Positions 1 to 6,696 of a stretch of 42,619 bases of DNA are shown one piece after another. Below the pieces are notes generated by a model, which did no database searches, had not been told where the DNA came from, and worked only from the letters and a program-made list of their open reading frames with translations. The DNA is taken from the NCBI GenBank assembly GCA_017461345.1, contig JAFTYP010000027.1:1-42619 (forward strand), in the 5' to 3' direction. The translations under genes were made by a program, and so were the position numbers. The DNA comes from Bacteroidaceae bacterium. Lineage in GTDB: Bacteria; Bacteroidota; Bacteroidia; Bacteroidales; Bacteroidaceae. Numbering within the stretch: the first letter of the stretch is position 1; every line of letters starts with the position of its first letter.

Positions 1-95
1 AATTTCAACTCTTTGCACAGAGGTTCAAGAGGCTCTCCAGATTGCAAACGACTTACGATATTTAATCGTTCTTCAAAGTTATGATGTCTGTACAT
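1..95 (-). CDS. IS3-family transposase OrfA, N-terminal fragment
   Basis: The first 31 residues of a protein start with ATG at 95-93 and run off the left edge. It begins MYRHHNFEERLNIVSRLQSG and continues EPLEPLCKELK. The pattern of a short basic start, then a helix with 'F..RL..V..L..GE', then a second helix is the start of the helix-turn-helix OrfA protein of the IS150 group of the IS3 family. OrfA binds the element's inverted repeats and is joined to the DDE-type OrfB by frameshifting; neither can be checked here. The start lies 45 bases inside the IS tip, the usual position. Confidence 0.7.
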   Translation of the reverse strand, partial: MYRHHNFEERLNIVSRLQSGEPLEPLCKELK

Positions 96-140
96 AAAAC
101 ACCCCAAAAGTTTTGTGTCTAACTTTTGGGGTGCAGTTCA
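1..140 (-). mobile_element. End of an IS3-family (IS150-group) insertion sequence, cut by the window edge
   Basis: Read on the minus strand, the element starts at 140 with TGAACTGCACCCCAAAAG followed by TTAGACA. This is the typical IS150-group terminal sequence (TG at the tip, then ACCCCAAAAGTTAGACA). The transposase reading frame starts 45 bases inside. Positions 100-112 and 121-133 form a perfect 13-bp inverted repeat (CACCCCAAAAGTT / AACTTTTGGGGTG), so the tip can fold into a hairpin. Only the left part of the element lies in the window, so the other end and any target duplication cannot be seen. Family assignment rests on the terminal sequence and the start of the protein. Confidence 0.75.
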
Positions 141-272
141 TTTCCGTCGGGGGTTATTCTTTTCCCTGCTTTAGTTGTTTTGCTTTTCGAGAGGACTTCT
201 CTGCTTTGTGTTCTTGCCGAATGGGGCCGGTATATAGGCAGATTCCTGTTGTCGTCTTTTGTGTAGAGGCAT

Positions 273-315
273 AAAGTAACCCCCAAAGTTTATTCCAAAC
301 TTTGGGGGTTACTTT
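273..315. terminator. Strong bidirectional hairpin, likely terminator of the 459-4830 operon
   Basis: Positions 273-291 and 297-315 are a perfect 19-bp inverted repeat around a 5-base loop (ATTCC). The arms read AAAGTAACCCCCAAAGTTT and AAACTTTGGGGGTTACTTT, so T-rich sequence follows the stem on both strands. It lies about 145 bases past the stop of the TIM-barrel gene and between that gene and the IS end. Its arms resemble the ACCCCAAAAGTT part of the nearby IS tip, so it may be derived from an IS end. Confidence 0.7.
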
Positions 316-339
316 TATATGGCTTGCCTTGTTCTTTTA

Positions 340-428
340 AAAGGGTTAATCTTTTTGGCAAGAATGGTTAGGCTTTCTGCTTATAATGGTTAACCTTTTT
401 TGCGGTAATGGTTAACCATTATTTTCGA
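340..428. repeat. 22-bp tandem repeat array (GGTTAACC family, locus A)
   Basis: Four units have their GGTTA-type cores starting at 344, 366, 388 and 410, an exact 22-bp period. The two best units read AATGGTTAACC followed by a T-rich stretch and TGC, then the next AATGG; the first two are degenerate (GGGTTAATC, GGTTAGGC). The array lies in the 3' region of the TIM-barrel gene. The same unit and period occur at 24789-24843 and 29719-29806, and a diverged version on the other strand at 12520-12585. Function is unknown. Confidence 0.8.
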
Positions 429-458
429 TGTTCTATGGGGTTAGTTGGGGAATGGCTG

Positions 459-1364
459 TTATGCTTCTTCCCACTGCTTGCGGAGCAGTTCTACTGCGGC
501 AGGGAGTACTGTGGCGGGATCGCCTTCGCAGCCGCACTCGAAACTTACGAAACCTTCGTAGCCTAACTCCTTGAGGGCACGGAATCCGTCGATGTAGTTG
601 TCCTTCTCTCCGTCCTCGCCGGGTGTCTTGCGACGGCCGCGGCTGGCGATGTGTACGTGCTGCAGATAGTCTTTGCCTGCAGCGAGGAATGCTGCATAGT
701 CGGATGTTTCTTCCTGCATATGCCAGAAGTCGCCCATGCACTTCACGCCCTTGCTGTCGGCATCGCGTGCAATGGCTGCTGCATCTCCTACGAGTCGCAG
801 ATAGAAGCACTCGGCACGGTTCAGCGGCTCGAGGATGACGGTTGTCCCACACTGCAGTGCGAACTCACCGAGGTTGTGGAGTTGCTCGCAGAGGTAGTTG
901 CGGGTGTCCATTGTGTGTGGGCGGCATGGCTGCTGTCCGTTGAAGGCTGGCACCATGATGACACCGCATGAGCCTATCTTGCCTGCGGCTTCGATGATTT
1001 CTCGCATGGTGCGGTCGAAGTCATCCTTTTGTCCGTCTTCGGCAAGGATGAAGCCATCGAAGCCGGCACAGATGGCGGACATGCGGATGTTGCGTCCCTT
1101 GAGGGCATTGTTTATCTCGTCCACACGGCCAGCCAAGCCTCTGCCGCCTACTTCGAGGCCTGTCACTCCGAGGCTCTCCATGTAGTCGAGTTTCTCCTGA
1201 AGGGTGTTGCCCAGGGCAATGCCTTCCTGGAAGCAGAGGTTGAGTGGGGTAGTGGCTTTTGCTGCCTGCTGCTTTGGTGTGCAGGATGCCAGCAGTGTGG
1301 CAGGAGCCAGCGCTGCAGTTGCGGCGCCGGCTGCTGAACTTAATAGGAATTTACGTCGTTGCAT
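459..1364 (-). CDS. Tat-exported lipoprotein, TIM-barrel sugar isomerase/epimerase (AP_endonuc_2/xylose-isomerase-like)
   Basis: The 301-residue protein starts MQRRKFLLSSAAGAATAALA and ends its signal at LLASC (Cys28). That is a twin-arginine motif followed by a lipobox, so it is probably a lipid-anchored envelope protein. The body is an xylose-isomerase-like TIM barrel. Putative metal ligands appear in order: Glu in ILEPLNR, Asp in MGDFWH, His in HVHI, Glu in SFECG. This family includes sugar epimerases, hydroxypyruvate-isomerase relatives and enzymes acting on 3-keto-glycosides. It is the last gene of a minus-strand operon, 62 bases after a Gfo/Idh/MocA oxidoreductase. That pairing is common in oxidative sugar pathways and favours a keto-sugar substrate, but the real substrate is not visible. 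Confidence 0.85.
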   Translation of the reverse strand: MQRRKFLLSSAAGAATAALAPATLLASCTPKQQAAKATTPLNLCFQEGIALGNTLQEKLDYMESLGVTGLEVGGRGLAGRVDEINNALKGRNIRMSAICAGFDGFILAEDGQKDDFDRTMREIIEAAGKIGSCGVIMVPAFNGQQPCRPHTMDTRNYLCEQLHNLGEFALQCGTTVILEPLNRAECFYLRLVGDAAAIARDADSKGVKCMGDFWHMQEETSDYAAFLAAGKDYLQHVHIASRGRRKTPGEDGEKDNYIDGFRALKELGYEGFVSFECGCEGDPATVLPAAVELLRKQWEEA

Positions 1365-1426
1365 AATGTGTTATTGTTCATTGAACATTGCTCTCTCCCT
1401 TGTGTGGGAGAGAGGCTGAAGGTGTT

Positions 1427-2770
1427 TTACTTTCCGGGTACGGGAACAGTCATCGATGCCAGGTCGAGGGGACCGAGTTCGAGTTTCTCGGGCATGAAGT
1501 CCTGTGGAGACTGTGTCATCTCGTCCCATGTGACGGTGTTGCCGGTGTAGGCTGCCTCACGACCCATGATGCCTGCCATGCAGGAGATGGCGCACTCTGT
1601 GGCCTCCTCGTGGGCTGTGCCCTTGCGGATGTGGTTCACCCAGTCTACGTGTTCCAGTGTGTAGGGGTCGTGCAATTGGAATTCTTGCTTTGCCTTCTCT
1701 TCGTCGTACTTCCAGATAACGTTGCCCTGGAGGTCCTTTATCTCGTTGGTTTCGCTGTCCCAACTGCCCTTGCTGCCTTGGATGTATTCGCTCACCTTGC
1801 TGCTGCAACCGTCAATCTGACGACACATTGAGTGCATGTGGATGCCGTTCTCCATCACGAAGTCTGTGCTGAAGAAGTCGTACTGGTCGCCTGTTACGCG
1901 ACGCTGGCGTGAACCGAATGCTGTTGCAGATACGGGCTTCAAGCCGCTCATCCAGAGGAATACGTCGATGTTGTGTACGTGCTGTTCGATGATGTGGTCG
2001 CCACTCAGCCACTTCCAGTTTACCCAGTCGCGGATGTTCCATTCCATGTCGGTCCATCCTTCTTCACGCTGGCGATACCACAGCATGCCTTGGTTCCAGT
2101 AAACGTTGCCGCCGGTGATTTCGCCGATGAGGCCTGCCTGAATCTGCTTGTTGGCCTCCACGTAGCGACGCTCGTGATGACGCTGTGTGCCCACTACAAC
2201 GCTCAGGCCCTTTGCCTGTGCCTGCTTGGCTGTTGCCATGATAGAACGGTAACCCTTGGGGTCGATGGCGATAGGCTTCTCGAGGAAAGAGTGGACACCC
2301 TTCTCGGTTGCATACTTGAAGTGGTCGGGGCGGAATACTGGAGGAGCAGTGCTGATGATCATGTCAACACCAGAGTCGATAACCTTCTTGTAGGAGTCGA
2401 AACCGATGAAGCAGTTCTCCTGTGGCACTTCCTGACCACGTTCGTTGATGAGGCGGTTGCGAACATCGTTCAGACGATCCTCAAATACATCGCCAAGAGC
2501 AACAACCTTGATATTGTTGGCTGCATCGAGCAGGTTGATGATGGCACCGCTACCGCGTCCGCCACAACCAATGAGACCAACCTTCAGTTCTGGACCATCG
2601 ATGGCCTTGTCGGGGAGTTCTGGTACATAGTATTCGCCCTCTTTCTTGAGAGGAGTGAGTTTCTCTTTGCCAGAACAACTGGCAAGAAGTGCAGGGGCTG
2701 CTACTGCAGCGGCTCCAACAGTTGCAGCACCAGCCAAAAAGTGGCGTCTGCTGATTCCTTCTTTTTTCAT
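1427..2770 (-). CDS. Tat-exported Gfo/Idh/MocA-family oxidoreductase
   Basis: This 447-residue protein begins with a twin-arginine signal (ISRRHFLAG, Arg8-Arg9) that ends in a lipobox (LLASC, Cys32), so it is probably a lipid-anchored envelope enzyme. A Rossmann fold follows with VGLIGCGGRGSG near residues 64-75. The EKP motif of the family is at 164-166 (SFLEKPIAID). The C-terminal half is the usual alpha/beta substrate domain. Members oxidise or reduce sugars and polyols with NAD(P); exported ones keep the nucleotide tightly bound. The gene sits 44 bases after the cytochrome-SUMF1 fusion and 62 bases before the TIM-barrel gene, with no terminator between them. This suggests joint work on an extracytoplasmic sugar; the substrate is unknown. 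Confidence 0.85.
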   Translation of the reverse strand: MKKEGISRRHFLAGAATVGAAAVAAPALLASCSGKEKLTPLKKEGEYYVPELPDKAIDGPELKVGLIGCGGRGSGAIINLLDAANNIKVVALGDVFEDRLNDVRNRLINERGQEVPQENCFIGFDSYKKVIDSGVDMIISTAPPVFRPDHFKYATEKGVHSFLEKPIAIDPKGYRSIMATAKQAQAKGLSVVVGTQRHHERRYVEANKQIQAGLIGEITGGNVYWNQGMLWYRQREEGWTDMEWNIRDWVNWKWLSGDHIIEQHVHNIDVFLWMSGLKPVSATAFGSRQRRVTGDQYDFFSTDFVMENGIHMHSMCRQIDGCSSKVSEYIQGSKGSWDSETNEIKDLQGNVIWKYDEEKAKQEFQLHDPYTLEHVDWVNHIRKGTAHEEATECAISCMAGIMGREAAYTGNTVTWDEMTQSPQDFMPEKLELGPLDLASMTVPVPGK

Positions 2771-2814
2771 AGATGTGTTGTTTTTATAGGGTTAATAAGT
2801 TTATGTCTTGTTTC

Positions 2815-4359
2815 TTATTTCGTGGGGACATCGCATACAACGCGGAAGCCGATGCCTTTTATGTCGCTCAGCCACCAGATGCTCTTGGGGTTCTGCGGGT
2901 CGGTCTTGAGCCAAGCCTCGTAGTCGCTGTGGCGACGGGCTGCACAACGCAGTTCGCTGGCATCGTCCTGATAACTGCCGCCACGCACCACATAGTCGGT
3001 GCCCGTTGCAGGTCCTTTCGGGTCGACAGCATTGGCACCGGCCTGCTCGTAGGCGTCCTCGGCATACCAGTCCTGGCAATACTCCATCACATTGCCGAGC
3101 ATATTGCGTAGGCCGAAGGGATTGGCTGCCACACGTGAAGGCTCTTGCGTGCGGCTTTTGCTGTTAAGAGCGTATATGGCATAGCGGTTGATGGTTGTTG
3201 TGTCTGTGCCAAAAATGCTGTTCCATAGCCCTTGGCTCGAATAGGTCGATGGTTTGCCTTCGAAGAAGTAGGGCGAGTCGGTGCCACCTCTGGCAGCATA
3301 TTCCCACTCGGCTTCTGTCGGCAGTCGATAGTGGCGACCGGTCTTCAGACTGAGCCACTGGCAGAACGTCTCGGCAGCATAGTGCGTCATGGTGATGGCA
3401 GGACGGTTGCCCATGCCCCAGCCCTGGTCGGGCATGCCGAATGGTGGGGTAGGACCTGATACGGCGTCAACATCTGGACGACTGTTGTTCGCATAGATGG
3501 TTTCAGGCTTTGTGCGTCCTTCCGACATGGTTTCAATGTAGAATGCCCAATACTGGTCCCAAGTGATTTCCACCTCTGCCATATAGAAAGGCGATACGGT
3601 AACTTCGTGGGCAGGATATTCGTCGGGACGGCTGAACTTGTCTCCTTTTTGGCTGCCCATTGTGAATGTGCCGCCCGGAATGGCAATCATGCTAATGGAT
3701 GCACGAGTGCCGGGAATCGTTTCGACGAAGTTTTGGAAGGATGTGACTGTTGCCGGTTCTGTGAAGACAGGACCAGTGGTGTCAATCGGTGCGGCAACCA
3801 TCTTTTCGTGTTTGTAGCCGGGCAGGAAGTGTCCGGCGTCGAGGTGGCAACTTACACATTGCAGGTCCAACTTTTCTTCGTTGTCCTCATAGTAGAGGTG
3901 AGCAGCAACACCATCGTCTGTAATCCCTTGTGGGAAGAGATTGGCGTGACACTCCTTGCAGGAACTGTTATAGACAATGTTCGGAGCATATTCTGCTGTT
4001 CGTTTGCTTTCAAAGTCCAGTTCTTCTTTGTCGTGTGTCAGGTACATCCAAATGTCGTGGAGTCCTGTTTTTACCTTTGCAAAATAGTAATAAGGTGTAC
4101 CTTTGGGGGGCAAATGGCAGGCAATACATTCTGTCTGCACACCGCTTCCGTTTGCATAGTGAACGCTTTGTGTCCAACTCGTCTCGGCTTCTGGATGAAC
4201 GTGGCAGGACATGCACGACTGGTTGGTCGAGGTGGCTTCGCTTGTGTAGAACGCTGCCAAAACAAGTATGACGCCGAACCCAAAGCCGCCTAAGGCAGCG
4301 AGCAAGTAACGGTTCTTTTTCTTTACTCCTGAATGGGAGGGTTTCTTATTACGATTCAT
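2815..4359 (-). CDS. Tetraheme NapC/NirT-type cytochrome c fused to a SUMF1-like domain
   Basis: This 514-residue membrane protein has two parts. Residues 18-38 are a single membrane helix. Four CXXCH haem motifs follow at 49-53 (CMSCH), 78-82 (CIACH), 134-138 (CKECH) and 168-172 (CVSCH), the layout of NapC/NirT quinol dehydrogenases. From about residue 224 a SUMF1/formylglycine-generating-enzyme-type domain begins (IAIPGGTFTMGS) and ends with RGGSY, RCAARRH and GFRVV. The cysteine pair that makes the active site in true formylglycine-generating enzymes, between GGS and RCAAR, is replaced by QDDASEL. A structural, binding or other non-classical role is therefore more likely. Residues 39-514 should face the periplasm. 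Neighbours are exported oxidoreductase and isomerase genes, so it may pass electrons between the quinone pool and a sugar oxidation. Confidence 0.85.
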   Translation of the reverse strand: MNRNKKPSHSGVKKKNRYLLAALGGFGFGVILVLAAFYTSEATSTNQSCMSCHVHPEAETSWTQSVHYANGSGVQTECIACHLPPKGTPYYYFAKVKTGLHDIWMYLTHDKEELDFESKRTAEYAPNIVYNSSCKECHANLFPQGITDDGVAAHLYYEDNEEKLDLQCVSCHLDAGHFLPGYKHEKMVAAPIDTTGPVFTEPATVTSFQNFVETIPGTRASISMIAIPGGTFTMGSQKGDKFSRPDEYPAHEVTVSPFYMAEVEITWDQYWAFYIETMSEGRTKPETIYANNSRPDVDAVSGPTPPFGMPDQGWGMGNRPAITMTHYAAETFCQWLSLKTGRHYRLPTEAEWEYAARGGTDSPYFFEGKPSTYSSQGLWNSIFGTDTTTINRYAIYALNSKSRTQEPSRVAANPFGLRNMLGNVMEYCQDWYAEDAYEQAGANAVDPKGPATGTDYVVRGGSYQDDASELRCAARRHSDYEAWLKTDPQNPKSIWWLSDIKGIGFRVVCDVPTK

Positions 4360-4413
4360 TTATCAGGTCTTATAATTTGTTTTCTTGTCAGTTCTTTCGT
4401 TCTTCGCCTGGAA

Positions 4414-4830
4414 TCAGAGAGGCTTTACTTTCATTTCCATTTCCGATGGAATCTTCACGAGTTTCTTGCCTTGTACGCGTTTTACGAAGTTGTGTCCGAG
4501 GAACTTCAGTGCATAGGTGCTGTCGGAAGTTTGTGTCAGCGTCAGTTTCTGGTCCTCGCTGCCAAGGTCGTTGGCGATGGTTATATGGGCAGAGTGTTCG
4601 TTCTTGATGTCGAATCCTGCCACATACCACACACCATAAATGTTGCCTCCAAGATACCCGTTCATCGGGCCGAAATCTTCCAGTCCCGGCACACTGATGC
4701 TTTCCTCGTAGAGGTCGAGTTTGAGGTTGATGTTTTCCTCTGGGCAATGCAGATTGAGTTTCCATGGACCTTGTCCGAGGCTTGCAGTGAAGTAGCCCAA
4801 CATGACAGCAGTAATTGCCTGTTTTCTCAT
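4414..4830 (-). CDS. Small secreted protein of unknown function, first gene of the cytochrome operon
   Basis: The predicted protein has 138 residues. The first 20 or so (MRKQAITAVMLGYFTASLGQ) look like a signal peptide, though a weak one. The rest is beta-rich with alternating charged and hydrophobic residues (for example KLNLH, NLKLDLY, HITIAN, KLTLTQT), suggesting a small beta-sandwich or lipocalin-like fold. I do not recognise the family. A TAnnTTTG promoter lies 42 bases upstream and the cytochrome-SUMF1 gene starts 54 bases after its stop, so it is probably co-transcribed and works in the same envelope system. A pair of cysteines or a haem motif is absent (one Cys only), so it is not itself a cytochrome. 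Confidence 0.65.
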   Translation of the reverse strand: MRKQAITAVMLGYFTASLGQGPWKLNLHCPEENINLKLDLYEESISVPGLEDFGPMNGYLGGNIYGVWYVAGFDIKNEHSAHITIANDLGSEDQKLTLTQTSDSTYALKFLGHNFVKRVQGKKLVKIPSEMEMKVKPL

Positions 4831-4871
4831 GTGAAGTTTTGTATTTCCTCGTGTGAATATAAAAAACTCCT

Positions 4872-4903
4872 ACAAAGTTATTAAAAAAAGGCTTACAATC
4901 CAA
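4872..4903 (-). promoter_or_regulatory. Promoter of the 4830-459 operon
   Basis: On the minus strand TAACTTTG (4879-4872) matches the Bacteroidota -7 element TAnnTTTG. A TTG lies about 20 bases upstream (4902-4900) as a possible -33 element. Transcription would start near 4866, leaving a leader of about 36 bases before the ATG at 4830. Confidence 0.6.
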
Positions 4904-4965
4904 CGCCACTCTATATATTTATATATAAAATGTATGAAACGTTTCTTTTTTAACATAAATTGTTG

Positions 4966-4973
4966 TACCTTTG
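4966..4973 (+). promoter_or_regulatory. Promoter -7 element of the glycogen gene cluster
   Basis: TACCTTTG at 4966-4973 is an exact TAnnTTTG match, 28 bases before the ATG of glycogen synthase. The upstream region is AT-rich; I see no clear -33 TTTG. It diverges from the operon promoter at 4872-4903. Confidence 0.6.
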
Positions 4974-5001
4974 CGCGCGATTTTGGTATTATAAATTGTA
5001 A

Positions 5002-6660
5002 ATGAGAGAAAAAAGATTGAATCCCGACTTTATTTTTGAGAGTAGTTGGGAGGTTTGTAACAAGATGGGAGGTATCTATACCGTACTGTCAACCCGTGCC
5101 AAGACATTGCAGGAGCAGTATCCAGACAAACTTGTTTTCATCGGCCCCGACGTATGGAAAGGAAAAGAGAATCCCCTCTTTATTGAAGACACAAAACTTT
5201 GGCCAGCATGGGTGAAGAAGGCTGCCGAACAAGGATTGAATGTCCGCGTTGGCCGTTGGAATATCCCCGGCAATCCAAGTGTTATACTGGTTGATTTTCA
5301 ACCTTATTTCGAGAAGAAGAACGAACTGTATGGTGCTGTCTGGAACGACTTCCAGGTAGATAGCCTTCATGCTTACGGCGATTACGACGAGGCCAGCATG
5401 TTCAGTTATGCTGCAGCCCTCGTGGTGGAGAGTTTCTATCGCACCAAACTCAGCAGCAAGAAAAAAGTGGTCTATCAGGCTCACGAATGGATGACTTGCC
5501 TCGGAGCGCTCTACATCAAGAAAAATGTTCCGGAGATAGCAACCATCTTTACGACTCATGCCACAAGCATCGGCCGCAGTATTGCCGGCAACAACAAACC
5601 CCTGTACGAGTATTTGTGGGCTTATAACGGCACACAGATGGCTGCCGAACTCAACATGGAAGCCAAACACAGTGTAGAACGTCAGGCTGCGCATCATGTC
5701 GATTGCTTCACAACTGTCAGCGATGTTACGGGCCGCGAGTGTACCGAATTGCTCGATAAGACTCCGGACGTAATTCTGCCTAACGGTTTCGAAGCAGACT
5801 TCGTGCCTGCAGGAGCAGCATTTACAAAGCGCCGCAACGAGGCTCGTGCCAAGATTTTGCAGGTGGCTAATGCCCTGACCGGTGTTGACTATCCTGCCGA
5901 CACCCTTATTGTAGCAACGAGTGGCCGCTACGAATATCGTAACAAGGGAATAGATGTCTTCCTCGAAGCCGCTTACCGCAGCCTCTACGATACAGAACTC
6001 CAACGTCAGGTGCTGATGCTCATACAAGTGCCGGCTTGGGTGAAGAGCCCTCGTGCCGACTTGCAGGAGCGTCTTCGTCAAGGCGGAACCTATAGCGAGC
6101 CTTTGCCAGAGCCTGTAATCACTCACGACCTTCACGAGTCGTGGAACGATCCCGTGCTGAACTTCTTGCGTTCTCATGGCATGAAGAACGACAAGGATAG
6201 CCGCGTTAAGGTCATTTTCGTTCCCTGCTACCTCGACGGCAACGACGGCATCTTCCAGAAGCCTTACTACGACCTGCTTATCGGAGACGACCTTGCTGCC
6301 TATCCTTCCTATTATGAGCCTTGGGGCTATACACCGCTCGAGGCTGTTGCCTTCCATGTTCCTTGCATCACCACATCGCTCAGTGGATTTGGCGTCTGGG
6401 CTTGCACAAGCATAGGCCGCGACAGCAAACTTGAGGATGGCGTTGAAGTTATTGCCCGTAACGATTATAATTTCCAAGAGGTGGCAGAGCAACTGAGCGC
6501 GACCATTGCCCGTTACTCCGCCTTCGACAAGAAGGCAACCGATAAGGCACGCACGAATGCATCAAAACTTGCGAAGAAAGCCCTATGGGGTAACTTCATT
6601 CAGTATTATTACGATGCCTACGACGTAGCCTTGCGCAAATCAACAGAGAGAAACAAGTAA
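5002..6660 (+). CDS. Glycogen synthase, GT3 (eukaryote-like) type
   Basis: This 552-residue cytoplasmic enzyme adds glucose from a sugar nucleotide to growing glycogen. The N-terminus has the GT3 signature ESSWEVCNKMGGIYTVLS (residues 14-31), with the KMGG donor-loop motif. The C-terminal GT-B domain has the E-x7-E motif at Glu439 and Glu447 (YYEPWGYTPLEA). GT3 enzymes are the yeast/animal family and are typical of Bacteroidales, unlike the GT5 GlgA of most bacteria. The gene has its own promoter at 4966 and is followed after 36 bases by alpha-glucan phosphorylase, so synthesis and breakdown enzymes for the same polymer lie in one unit. Length and motifs are complete. Confidence 0.93.
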   Translation: MREKRLNPDFIFESSWEVCNKMGGIYTVLSTRAKTLQEQYPDKLVFIGPDVWKGKENPLFIEDTKLWPAWVKKAAEQGLNVRVGRWNIPGNPSVILVDFQPYFEKKNELYGAVWNDFQVDSLHAYGDYDEASMFSYAAALVVESFYRTKLSSKKKVVYQAHEWMTCLGALYIKKNVPEIATIFTTHATSIGRSIAGNNKPLYEYLWAYNGTQMAAELNMEAKHSVERQAAHHVDCFTTVSDVTGRECTELLDKTPDVILPNGFEADFVPAGAAFTKRRNEARAKILQVANALTGVDYPADTLIVATSGRYEYRNKGIDVFLEAAYRSLYDTELQRQVLMLIQVPAWVKSPRADLQERLRQGGTYSEPLPEPVITHDLHESWNDPVLNFLRSHGMKNDKDSRVKVIFVPCYLDGNDGIFQKPYYDLLIGDDLAAYPSYYEPWGYTPLEAVAFHVPCITTSLSGFGVWACTSIGRDSKLEDGVEVIARNDYNFQEVAEQLSATIARYSAFDKKATDKARTNASKLAKKALWGNFIQYYYDAYDVALRKSTERNK

Positions 6661-6696
6661 CCCAATCGAAACATAATAATTATAGAATAAAGAAAG

